A DNA stretch of 8,793 nt from Acidimicrobiaceae bacterium (GTDB lineage Bacteria; Actinomycetota; Acidimicrobiia; Acidimicrobiales; UBA8190): NCBI GenBank assembly GCA_003131945.1, contig PKWD01000271.1, forward strand, positions 1 to 8,793, given 5' to 3'. The notes beneath the pieces are model-generated. The model ran no database searches and was not told the origin of the DNA. It saw only the letters and a program-made list of their open reading frames with translations. This document shows positions 1 to 6,039 of this stretch, piece after piece; the first letter of the stretch is position 1, and each line of letters opens with the position of its first letter. The position numbers and the translations under genes were made by a program.

Positions 1-1
1 A

Positions 2-1129
2 GGAGTCCTGCGTCCGAATCCCACCGCTCAATACGTAGGCGATCGTCGTGATCACGAACGCCACGATCAGCGCGCCGAGCGCCACTCGGGGGAGGAACGA
101 GAGGAACGGCAGCTCGGCCAGCCAGGCGGCGAACCCGAGAGTCCAGTGGACCCGGCCCAACGAGACGTTGAGAAAAGCCCGGACCACGTGAGGGTCGAAT
201 TGGGTACCGCTGCGGCGGGCCAATTCCGCTCGGGCCGTCTGTAGGGTCATCGGACGCTTGTAGGCGCGTACGGCTGTCATCACCTCGAAGGCATCGGCCA
301 CCGAGACGATGCGGGCGGCCAGCGGAAGTTGCTCGCCGGACAGACCGGCGGGATATCCGCTTCCGTCATAGTTCTCGTGGTGGCTGCCGACGGCGTCGAC
401 TCCGGAGCCGAGGAAAGGACGCAACGGTTCGACCAGCCGAGCGCCGGCTTCGGGGTGACTCTTCAGGACCTCCCATTCACGCGTGGTCGGCTTTCCCGGC
501 TTGTTCAGGATCTCGGCTGGCACGACGAGCTTCCCGATGTCATGAAGGAAGGCACCCCACCTGATCTTGTTGGCCTCGGCCGGCGACAGATGCAGTTCCT
601 CGACAATGAGGTCGGCCAGAGCCCGCGTCCGTTCGCAGTGACCTCTCGTCCGGCGGTCATGGGTGTTGAGCGCCGAGGCCAGGGTGACCACCTTTCCGGC
701 CAGGAGGGCGACATTTTCCGATGCGCGGGCCTCGTGGACCCATTGCTCGAGTTTGCGGAAGCTGGTGCTGCGCAGGGCCACCGAGAACCGGGAAGGGGCG
801 TGATCGGGAAACACCAGGTTCAGTCGGAGAAGAACGGCCAGCGGCAGGAACCGCCGGGCCAGGCGTTCCACCACGATGAACGCCGCCACGGAGGTCACCG
901 TCGTGATGACCAGGCGGGTGATGTCGATGCCGAAAGTGGCGCCCGGCATGGAGCGGCTCACGACCAGACCGAGAAAGGCGGCCACGCTCAAGGGGCAGAG
1001 GAAGACGACGACCCGGAGCACCATGGCGGCGACCCGATGGCCGCGCCACTGCGAGGCCTCGGCCGCCTTGGTGTTGTACGGATCCTGGGCGCTGTCGGGC
1101 CCCAGCACGATCTCGGTGGTATCGGACAT
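2..1129 (-). CDS. HD-GYP domain c-di-GMP phosphodiesterase, membrane-anchored (partial, runs off left edge)
   Basis: A 376-residue fragment with no stop before the window edge. The start is ATG at 1129, preceded by GGGAG six bases upstream (1136-1140). The N-terminal cytoplasmic tail is followed by two likely membrane helices (about residues 37-57 and 71-87). The HD-GYP phosphohydrolase domain follows, with the metal-binding HDIGK motif at 196-200, the HHENYDGSGYP signature at 250-260 and an ADAFEVM segment after it. A further hydrophobic helix lies at about 346-368, so the catalytic domain seems to sit between membrane segments. HD-GYP enzymes hydrolyse cyclic di-GMP to pGpG or GMP and lower its level in the cell. 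I see no GGDEF, PAS or receiver domain in the visible part. The family call is secure. The substrate is inferred from the family, and the missing C-terminus could hold more domains. Confidence 0.9.
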   Translation of the reverse strand, partial: MSDTTEIVLGPDSAQDPYNTKAAEASQWRGHRVAAMVLRVVVFLCPLSVAAFLGLVVSRSMPGATFGIDITRLVITTVTSVAAFIVVERLARRFLPLAVLLRLNLVFPDHAPSRFSVALRSTSFRKLEQWVHEARASENVALLAGKVVTLASALNTHDRRTRGHCERTRALADLIVEELHLSPAEANKIRWGAFLHDIGKLVVPAEILNKPGKPTTREWEVLKSHPEAGARLVEPLRPFLGSGVDAVGSHHENYDGSGYPAGLSGEQLPLAARIVSVADAFEVMTAVRAYKRPMTLQTARAELARRSGTQFDPHVVRAFLNVSLGRVHWTLGFAAWLAELPFLSFLPRVALGALIVAFVITTIAYVLSGGIRTQDS

Positions 1130-1461
1130 CGAAAACTCCCAACTCGACGGCACGCCCGGTTGAGGCGAGAAGGCGCCTGCAGCTCCGCCTGGCCCTCCGC
1201 CGCCTCTGGACCGTGCCGTCGGATAATCCCCATTACAGATGGCACAACTAATCTGGCACTCACCACGGTAACCCCAACGCACTCCGTGGTCACAGACGTG
1301 AAAACACGTATGCGCCTGGACGGCGGTCGAGCCAAAATCTGTGGGGAGGGAAAACTCGCGAACGTCGCTTTGACCTGGGGGAATGAGGGGTTCACGGTCA
1401 AGGGATCGTGACTGAACGGCAGCGCTGAGTGGCCTACGGTGACCGTGCCCCAGTGCGGCTG
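1130..1461. other. Gene-free intergenic region with small repeats
   Basis: This gap is upstream of the HD-GYP gene and downstream of the OsmC gene, both on the minus strand. Open frames crossing it on the plus strand are antisense extensions of the HD-GYP region and show no family resemblance. It holds a 7-bp inverted repeat ACCACGG/CCGTGGT (1262-1268, 1284-1290), a 6-bp one TTGACC/GGTCAA (1370-1375, 1396-1401), a small palindrome ACGGT-G-ACCGT (1436-1446) near the OsmC 3' end, and a direct repeat TGGCAC near 1234-1256 with an 8-base spacer. It is less GC-rich than the genes around it, as expected for a promoter region serving the HD-GYP gene. I could not assign a convincing -35/-10 pair, and I found no c-di-GMP riboswitch core. 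Confidence 0.5.
1136..1140 (-). promoter_or_regulatory. Ribosome binding site of the HD-GYP gene
   Basis: GGGAG on the minus strand, six bases before the ATG at 1129. It fixes this start and is one of the few clear Shine-Dalgarno sites in the window. Confidence 0.6.
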
Positions 1462-1868
1462 TCAGCTCGATCCGACGGAGATAGAGGTGACGACGTCGAC
1501 ACTCGGAGAGAGGCTGGCCAGGACAGGGCAGTTCTTCTCGGCCAGCTCGAGGGCCCGGTCGGCGGCCGCCGCCTCGATGGCCCCGGTCACCTCGAATCCG
1601 AGGTGATGCGCAGGAACCGCAGCGGGGCGACGTCCTCCTGCTCGGATTCGACGACGACCACGAGGCCCCGCAGCTCCGGGCGCTTCTTCTTGAGCACGAT
1701 GACCACGTCGTAGGCGAGACAGGAGGCGAGGGCCAGGGGCAAGAGGTCCGAGGGCTTGGCCCCTTCGATCTCGGGGTCCCCGCTGATGGCCAAGCGGAAG
1801 CGGCGCGAATCCTCGCCCTCGAAGAGGAGGCCGTGACGCCAGATGAGTCGCTGAGTACCCGTGGACAC
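1462..1868 (-). pseudogene. OsmC family peroxiredoxin-like protein, interrupted by a one-base frameshift
   Basis: Read with one extra base near 1596, this encodes about 135 residues, the normal OsmC length. OsmC/Ohr proteins reduce organic hydroperoxides with two cysteines. Both are present: Cys50 in the segment ASCLAYDVV and Cys114 in KNCPVLASL. The first part (to about residue 91) is in one frame and hits a TGA at 1587-1589. The remaining 44 residues, from FEVTGAIEAA to SISVGSS, continue in the neighbouring frame and stop at 1462. No slippery heptamer is visible at the junction, so programmed frameshifting is unlikely. The proposed GTG start lies five bases after the stop of the DedA-like gene, which implies co-transcription. 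No good ribosome site precedes it. The lesion may be a sequencing error, because the codons after it look fully conserved. If real, the product would lack its second cysteine. Confidence 0.8.
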
Positions 1869-1873
1869 CGGGA

Positions 1874-2164
1874 TCAGCGGGCTTCGACGGAACCGGTGGC
1901 GGAGGGCAGGTCGGCCCCGGTGGATTCGGGTCGCCATGGCGTCGAGGCCGAGGCGTGGCCGCCCCGCTCGGCTCGCATGTGGCGCCAGCGGAGGAAGAGG
2001 AGGGCGGCGAGGACGATGATGACGACCAGGTTGAGGCGTCCGGTCGATGCCAGGAAGCCGGGGTAACCGACGGTCACCTCCGAGGGGATCGGAATGCAGG
2101 CGGCCTCGGCGACGGTCAGGAGCACGAGGGCCAGGTAGCCCCAATGGTGGAGGAATTGTTGCAC
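1874..2164 (-). CDS. DedA/VTT-family membrane protein with internal deletion (96 aa remnant)
   Basis: The N-terminal 46 residues match the start of DedA-family proteins very well, including the re-entrant loop signature EAACIPIPSEVTVGY (residues 20-34) and the following ASTGRLNL. The sequence then jumps straight into a hydrophobic segment VVIIVLAALLFLRW (47-60) and a basic tail, which resembles the last membrane helix and C-terminus of a normal DedA protein of about 200 residues. About 130-140 central residues are missing, including the second re-entrant loop with its conserved arginine. The frame stays open across the junction near 2026-2029. DedA proteins are implicated in lipid (undecaprenyl phosphate or phospholipid) flipping and envelope homeostasis. 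This remnant should not work as a transporter. The GTG start at 2164 has no strong ribosome site. The OsmC gene follows after five bases. The deletion could be real or an assembly collapse. Confidence 0.72.
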   Translation of the reverse strand: MQQFLHHWGYLALVLLTVAEAACIPIPSEVTVGYPGFLASTGRLNLVVIIVLAALLFLRWRHMRAERGGHASASTPWRPESTGADLPSATGSVEAR

Positions 2165-2213
2165 CGGTCTTTTCTAGTCGCCCCGCTTTGGGGGGTGGGA
2201 CTTTGGCGGTGAC

Positions 2214-2236
2214 GGCCCTGTGTGAGTGACAGGGCC
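2214..2236. promoter_or_regulatory. Perfect 8-bp inverted repeat in divergent promoter region (candidate operator)
   Basis: GGCCCTGT (2214-2221) and ACAGGGCC (2229-2236) are perfect inverted copies around a 7-base spacer. The element lies between the divergent DedA-like gene (start 2164) and alpha/beta hydrolase gene (start about 2262). This geometry suits a dimeric regulator. A transcript hairpin is the alternative. Confidence 0.45.
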
Positions 2237-2252
2237 TGTGTGAGTGAGAAGG
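2217..2252. repeat. 18-bp tandem direct repeat, two copies
   Basis: Unit 1 (2217-2234, CCTGTGTGAGTGACAGGG) is followed at once by unit 2 (2235-2252, CCTGTGTGAGTGAGAAGG). They match at 16 of 18 positions, with the first 13 identical. The array overlaps the inverted repeat at 2214-2236 and ends just before the hydrolase start, where the second copy carries the purine-rich GAAGG that may serve as a ribosome site. Confidence 0.75.
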
Positions 2253-2261
2253 ACAGATAAG

Positions 2262-3143
2262 TTGCGTGGCGTGGCCATCCTGACCCCGAGCGGACGGGTA
2301 TGGACGGCCGACGGTGTCGGTATCGCCTACTACGACCTGGGGGGATCCGGACCGGGTCTGCTCCTGGCCCATGCCACGGGATTCTGCGGTGCCGCCCTCG
2401 CTCCTCTGGCTGCCCGGCTGGCCGACGGCTACCGGTGTATCGCCTTCGACGAGCGGGCCCACGGATACTCCGACCGTCCGCCGGGGGACGACTTAGGCTG
2501 GCATGGCTTCGCCACCGACATCGCCGCCGTCGTCGACGAGCTGGAGCTTGACCACCCGGCCGCTTTCGGCCATTCGTGCGGAGCGGCGGCGCTGCTCCTG
2601 GCCGAGGAGGCCCGGCCGGGGACGTTCTCGGCGCTGTATTGCTTCGAGCCGATCGTCTACCCGGGCGACACCCCGTTGGTGCCCACGCCCGACGTGAACC
2701 CGCTGGCGTCAGGAGCGCTTCGCCGGCGGGAGGTGTTCGGCTCGCGTCAGGAGGCCCTGGAGAACTTCTCGGCCAAGGCGCCTTTCGACCGGCTCCATCC
2801 AGAAGCCCTCGCTGCCTATGTCGACAACGGGTTCGCCGCTGTTCCCGAGGGCATCCGGCTGCGGTGCCGCCGGGAGGACGAAGCCCAGATCTACGCCCAT
2901 GGCCTGTCCCACGACGCCTTCGCCCGCCTGGACGAGGTCCGGTGCCCGGTGACGCTGGCCTGCGGAGCCGAGACCGACGCCATCGGCCCCGACGTCCTCG
3001 AACTCTTCGCCGTCCGGCTCCCGGGGGCGGAGGTGGAGGTGTTCCCCGGCATGGGGCATTTCGGGCCCATGGAGGATCCCGACGCCCTGGCCCGGTCGGT
3101 GAAGTCGGCCATGGACAGCAGCGCCGATACACCCAGGGCGTAG
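2262..3143 (+). CDS. Alpha/beta hydrolase
   Basis: About 293 residues with the full alpha/beta-hydrolase signature: an oxyanion-hole HATGF segment (about 37-41), the nucleophile elbow GHSCG with Ser105, an acid Asp239 in CGAETDAIG, and His266 in GMGHFGPME. It is probably a soluble esterase, lipase-like or C-C/C-O bond hydrolase. The substrate cannot be told from sequence. The start is uncertain. TTG 2262 follows AAGGA by about nine bases. GTG 2271 follows a TAAGTT box by seven bases and could be leaderless. GTG 2244 would lie inside the tandem repeat and is least likely. The conserved part begins only at TPSGRVWTADGVGIAYYD. It is the first gene of a plus-strand run, with the nuclease gene ten bases downstream. 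Confidence 0.85.
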   Translation: MRGVAILTPSGRVWTADGVGIAYYDLGGSGPGLLLAHATGFCGAALAPLAARLADGYRCIAFDERAHGYSDRPPGDDLGWHGFATDIAAVVDELELDHPAAFGHSCGAAALLLAEEARPGTFSALYCFEPIVYPGDTPLVPTPDVNPLASGALRRREVFGSRQEALENFSAKAPFDRLHPEALAAYVDNGFAAVPEGIRLRCRREDEAQIYAHGLSHDAFARLDEVRCPVTLACGAETDAIGPDVLELFAVRLPGAEVEVFPGMGHFGPMEDPDALARSVKSAMDSSADTPRA

Positions 3144-3146
3144 CCT
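3141..3146 (+). promoter_or_regulatory. TANNNT box (TAGCCT) before the nuclease start, possible internal leaderless promoter
   Basis: TAGCCT, formed by the hydrolase stop codon plus three bases, lies seven bases before the ATG at 3154. The actinobacterial -10 consensus is TANNNT, and a start at this distance would give a leaderless mRNA. No Shine-Dalgarno site is present. No clear -35 is visible. Confidence 0.3.
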
Positions 3147-3153
3147 CACGGCG

Positions 3154-3975
3154 ATGGCTCTCCCGGTCCCCCGCTCGTTGTCCCCGTCGAAGGTGAGCAG
3201 CTTCAAAGACTGCGCCCTGGCCTTCCGGTTCAGCGTCATCGACCGGCTGCCCGAACCGCCCGCGCCCCACCTGGTGAAGGGCACCCTCGTCCACAGCGCT
3301 CTCGAAGGACTGTTCTGGGATCACGAGCGCGGGGCGAGGACCCCGGAGGCGGCCCGGGAGTCGTTGGCGGCAGCCTGGAGTGCGCTGCAGGCCGACGCCG
3401 AGTTCCTGGAGCTCGACCTGTCGGACGAGGAACGCCGGGCCTTCCTGGCCGACGCCGAGACGCTCGTGGCTGATTACTTCCGCCTCGAGGACCCCGACGC
3501 CATCGATGCCGTCGGTGTCGAGCTCCTGCTCGAAGCCGACGTCGGTGGTCTGCGGTTGCGGGGCATCATCGACCGGCTCGACGTGACCCCGGACGGCGAG
3601 TTCATCGTCATCGACTACAAGACGGGCCGGGTTCCGAGCGAGATGCAGGAACACAGCCGGTTGGGTGGAGTGCAGTTCTACGCGCTGCTGTGCGAACAGG
3701 TTCTCGGCCGCCGTCCGATCAGCGTCCGGTTGCTTTATCTGAAGGAGCCGATGGTCATCGCCGCCGATCCGTCGGAGCAGGCGCTGCGCGGTCTGCTCCA
3801 GCGGACCTCAGCGGTGTGGTCGGCCATCGAACGAGCATGCGAGGACGAGGACTTCCGACCGAAGCCCTCGGGATTGTGCAAGTTCTGCAATTTCCAGGCG
3901 TACTGCCCGGCATTCGGCGGCGATCCTTCGGCGGCATCGGCCCTGAGCGCTCAACTGCACGGCGCACCCGCATAG
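3154..3975 (+). CDS. RecB-like PD-(D/E)XK nuclease with Fe-S cysteine motif
   Basis: 273 residues resembling the stand-alone RecB-family exonuclease domain also seen in AddB and Cas4. It has an N-terminal SSFKDC with Cys20, KGTLVHSALEG with the conserved His47, GIIDRLD with Asp140, the catalytic strand IDYKTGR with Asp154 and Lys156, and a QFY motif at 174-176. The C-terminal C-x2-C-x5-C is Cys242, Cys245 and Cys251. The four cysteines are placed as in 4Fe-4S-binding AddB/Cas4 nucleases, where the cluster staples the fold. The protein should be a cytoplasmic DNA nuclease for repair or processing. It has no helicase domain, and no helicase or cas gene is near. The ATG at 3154 lacks a ribosome site but directly precedes MALPVPRSLSPSKVSSF, the expected N-terminus. 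Confidence 0.88.
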   Translation: MALPVPRSLSPSKVSSFKDCALAFRFSVIDRLPEPPAPHLVKGTLVHSALEGLFWDHERGARTPEAARESLAAAWSALQADAEFLELDLSDEERRAFLADAETLVADYFRLEDPDAIDAVGVELLLEADVGGLRLRGIIDRLDVTPDGEFIVIDYKTGRVPSEMQEHSRLGGVQFYALLCEQVLGRRPISVRLLYLKEPMVIAADPSEQALRGLLQRTSAVWSAIERACEDEDFRPKPSGLCKFCNFQAYCPAFGGDPSAASALSAQLHGAPA

Positions 3976-3978
3976 CCT
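3973..3978 (+). promoter_or_regulatory. TANNNT box (TAGCCT) before the PAP2 start, possible internal leaderless promoter
   Basis: The same TAGCCT hexamer as at 3141, again built on a stop codon, sits six bases before the ATG at 3985. The junction TAGCCTGCGGCGATG is nearly identical to TAGCCTCACGGCGATG at 3141-3156. No Shine-Dalgarno site is present. Confidence 0.3.
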
Positions 3979-3984
3979 GCGGCG

Positions 3985-4532
3985 ATGCCGTGGCCCGTCG
4001 TCGACGCCTTCGATGCCCGGGTCGACGTGACCGTGGCTCGTTGGCGGGGTCGGACGCTGGCCGATGCACTGGCTTACGGTGCGTCGGCGATCGGTGACCA
4101 CGGACTGGCTGGTTCGTGCTCGGACTGGTCCGAGCCCGGCACGCTGGCCGGCACCAGGCGGTGGCGGTGTGGGCCCTCGTCTTCAGCGGAACGGTCGCAC
4201 CGGTCGTGAACGCGGCCGTAAAGAACATTGTGGGACGGGGCCGTCCGGACCCGAGGGACGACGATCCCAAACAGGTCCGGGTCCCGACATCGACGAGCTT
4301 CCCGTCGGGCCATGCCCTGGCCGGATGGTGCGCGGCCAGCCTCCTGGCTGACGACGACCCTCTGGCACCTGCCTACTACCTGGTGGCCGGGGCGGTGTCT
4401 CTGAGCCGTGTCCATCTGCGGCAGCACCATGCCACCGACGTCCTGGCCGGGGCCGCGCTCGGGATCGGCCTGGGGCGTCTCGGACGGCGGATAGGAATGG
4501 GCAGGATCGGCAAGGCGTTGAGCCAACCATGA
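3985..4532 (+). pseudogene. PAP2-family phosphatase, interrupted by a one-base frameshift
   Basis: Restoring one base near 4109-4110 gives about 182 residues. The frame from ATG 3985 encodes an N-terminus through IGDHGLA (residue 42), then becomes nonsense and stops at 4207-4209. The neighbouring frame continues with WFVLGLVRARHAG and carries all three PAP2 motifs: K-x6-RP in KNIVGRGRP, PSGH in TSFPSGHALAG, and SR-x5-H-x3-D in SRVHLRQHHATD. PAP2 enzymes dephosphorylate lipid phosphates such as phosphatidate or undecaprenyl diphosphate through a histidine nucleophile, and they are usually membrane proteins. GTG 4116, just after the lesion, could start a shorter product that keeps every motif. 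The 3' end overlaps the DsbA-like start by four bases (ATGA). The loss looks like CC to C within a GCC-TGG pair, so it may be a sequencing error. Confidence 0.8.
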
Positions 4533-5134
4533 GCGCCCCTCCCTTCGCGGTCACCTTCGACTACCGGTGCCCCTTCGCCCGCAACGTCCATGAGCATCTC
4601 GTAGGGGCCCTCCAGGGTGGTGCCGATTGGGATGTCGAGTTCGTCCCCTTCTCACTCACCCAGGCACACATCGAAGAAGGTGAGGACCCGGTCTGGGGCA
4701 GGACGGACAAGACATCGGAACTGACGGCCATCGAAGTGGGGCTGGTGGTACGGGACAAATTCCCCGACCAGTTCCTCGATCTCCATGTGGCCCTCTTCGC
4801 CGCCCGTCATGACGAGGGACGGGATCTGAGGGACGACGCGGTGCTGCGCGACATCCTGAAGGCGCAGGGAATCGACGGGGACGAGGTCTTCGCCGCCGTC
4901 GACGACGGATGGCCCCGTCGAGCCTTCCGGGAGGCCCACGAGGCGGCGGTGGCCGATCATCAGGTCTTCGGTGTGCCCACGTTCATCTCGGGGGATGCCT
5001 CGGCGTTCGTCCGGATCATGACGAGGCCCGACGGCGATCCCCAACTAGCGCGCGCCACCATCGAACACGTCCTGGAGCTACTTGTCATCCATCCCGAGAT
5101 CAACGAGTTCAAGCACACCTCGATCTCACGCTGA
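4529..5134 (+). CDS. DsbA-like thioredoxin-fold protein (single-cysteine type)
   Basis: 201 residues. The N-terminus AVTFDYRCPFAR places one cysteine, Cys14, at the active-site position, followed by Pro-Phe-Ala in place of a CxxC pair. A cis-proline loop FGVPTFI is at 147-153 (Pro150), with an alpha-helical insertion between, as in the DsbA / 2-hydroxychromene-2-carboxylate isomerase / FrnE superfamily. With no second active-site cysteine a dithiol oxidase is unlikely. A glutathione- or mycothiol-linked isomerase or transferase role, or a loss of redox function, is possible. There is no signal peptide, so it is cytoplasmic. The ATG overlaps the stop of the PAP2 gene (ATGA), which suggests translational coupling. 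The 3' end overlaps the convergent oxidoreductase gene by nine bases. Confidence 0.82.
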   Translation: MSAPPFAVTFDYRCPFARNVHEHLVGALQGGADWDVEFVPFSLTQAHIEEGEDPVWGRTDKTSELTAIEVGLVVRDKFPDQFLDLHVALFAARHDEGRDLRDDAVLRDILKAQGIDGDEVFAAVDDGWPRRAFREAHEAAVADHQVFGVPTFISGDASAFVRIMTRPDGDPQLARATIEHVLELLVIHPEINEFKHTSISR

Positions 5135-6034
5135 GGCCAGAGTGCCGAGCAGCGCGTGTGTGTGTTGGACCTCCTCGGGGGTGCCGTAGGCAGCGGCCGA
5201 AAACTCGGTTGTCCCGGCGTCGGCGAAGCGGCCGATGGCAGCGGAGACCTCCTCTTCGCTGCCGACGATGGCCACGTCGGGCGGACCGGCGGCACCCTCA
5301 CGGTCGAGCATGGCGCGGTAGGAGGGGAGCTGGCCGTAGACGGAGAAGATGCGCCCGGCGCGTTCCCTGGCCCCGTCAGGGTCGGCCGTGACACAGACGG
5401 GCAGGGTCACGACCACTTGGGGATCGGGTCGCCCGGCCTTGGCGGCGGCGGCCGTGATGGTGGGCACGATGTGGTCGGCCAGGGTGTTCAGTCCCACCAT
5501 CCAGGTGATGGTGCCCGATGCCTGTCTGGCCGCGATTCCGAGCATGACGGTGCCGAGAGCGGCGACGAGCACGGGGGGCGGCTTCGCCCCCTCGGTCTCG
5601 GGCGGGCCGAGGGTATTGGCCCGAAGGACCTCGCCCTGGAAGGACACCTGCTCCCCGGCCAGCATGGGCATGAGGATCGACAGGTACTCCTCCATGTAGC
5701 GGGCGGGACGGTCGAAGGAGATGCCCCAGATGCCTTCGACCACCATCTGGTGGGAAAGCCCGATCCCGAGAGCGAGACGGCCCCCGGTGGCGGCCTGGAC
5801 GGTCAGGGCCTGGGCCGCCATCATCGTCGGGTGGCGAGGATGGACCGGTATGACGGCCGTCCCGAGGGTCACCCCAGGCACCTCCCGGCCGACGACGGCC
5901 AGCACCGTCAGGGTGTCCCAACCGAAGATCTGGGACGACCACAGCGACGAGACGCCGGTGGCGCCGAGGGCTTTCGCCCTGGCCACGACGTCGTCGATCG
6001 TTCCGTTCATCTCGAGTGCCAGCCCGATACGCAT
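5126..6034 (-). CDS. LLM-class F420-dependent oxidoreductase (first copy)
   Basis: 302 residues from ATG 6034, which has an excellent ribosome site (GAGGAGG, 5-base spacing). It is a luciferase-like TIM-barrel protein: MRIGLALEMNG at the start, the strand LGTAVIPVHPRHPTMMAAQA, GGRLALGIGLSHQ, and the central PPVLVAALGTVMLGIAARQASG. The pattern fits the TIGR03564-like subgroup of actinobacterial F420-dependent enzymes. Such proteins transfer hydride between reduced F420 (sometimes FMN) and varied small substrates in the cytoplasm. The substrate here is unknown. An upstream in-frame extension to 6064 exists but is unlikely, because the ribosome site lies inside it. It is convergent with the DsbA-like gene and divergent from purE. 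Confidence 0.88.
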   Translation of the reverse strand: MRIGLALEMNGTIDDVVARAKALGATGVSSLWSSQIFGWDTLTVLAVVGREVPGVTLGTAVIPVHPRHPTMMAAQALTVQAATGGRLALGIGLSHQMVVEGIWGISFDRPARYMEEYLSILMPMLAGEQVSFQGEVLRANTLGPPETEGAKPPPVLVAALGTVMLGIAARQASGTITWMVGLNTLADHIVPTITAAAAKAGRPDPQVVVTLPVCVTADPDGARERAGRIFSVYGQLPSYRAMLDREGAAGPPDVAIVGSEEEVSAAIGRFADAGTTEFSAAAYGTPEEVQHTHALLGTLASA

Positions 6035-6039
6035 GGCAT

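Noticed and set aside
329..1411. Long plus-strand open frame of 360 codons
   Set aside because: It is antisense to the HD-GYP gene, whose motifs are unambiguous. The translation is Gly/Arg/His-rich with no family signature, as expected from high-GC shadow frames.
1130..1461. Possible c-di-GMP riboswitch upstream of the HD-GYP gene
   Set aside because: I looked for the GEMM core on the minus strand and found only loose resemblance near GGTCAAAGCGACG. The required helices and conserved blocks are not there.
1594..1598. Programmed -1 frameshift in the OsmC gene
   Set aside because: No X-XXY-YYZ slippery site or downstream pseudoknot candidate is visible, and OsmC genes are not known to use one.
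2116..3654. Minus-strand open frame of 512 codons
   Set aside because: It lies opposite the alpha/beta hydrolase and nuclease genes, both with complete catalytic motifs. Its Arg/Pro/Gly-rich composition and lack of domains mark it as a shadow.
3154..3975. cas4 gene of a CRISPR system
   Set aside because: The fold is related, but there are no repeats, cas1 or cas2 in the window. The length and architecture fit the stand-alone RecB-like family.
4105..4112. Programmed frameshift in the PAP2 gene
   Set aside because: The local sequence CTGGCTGGTT has no slippery heptamer. A lost base is simpler.
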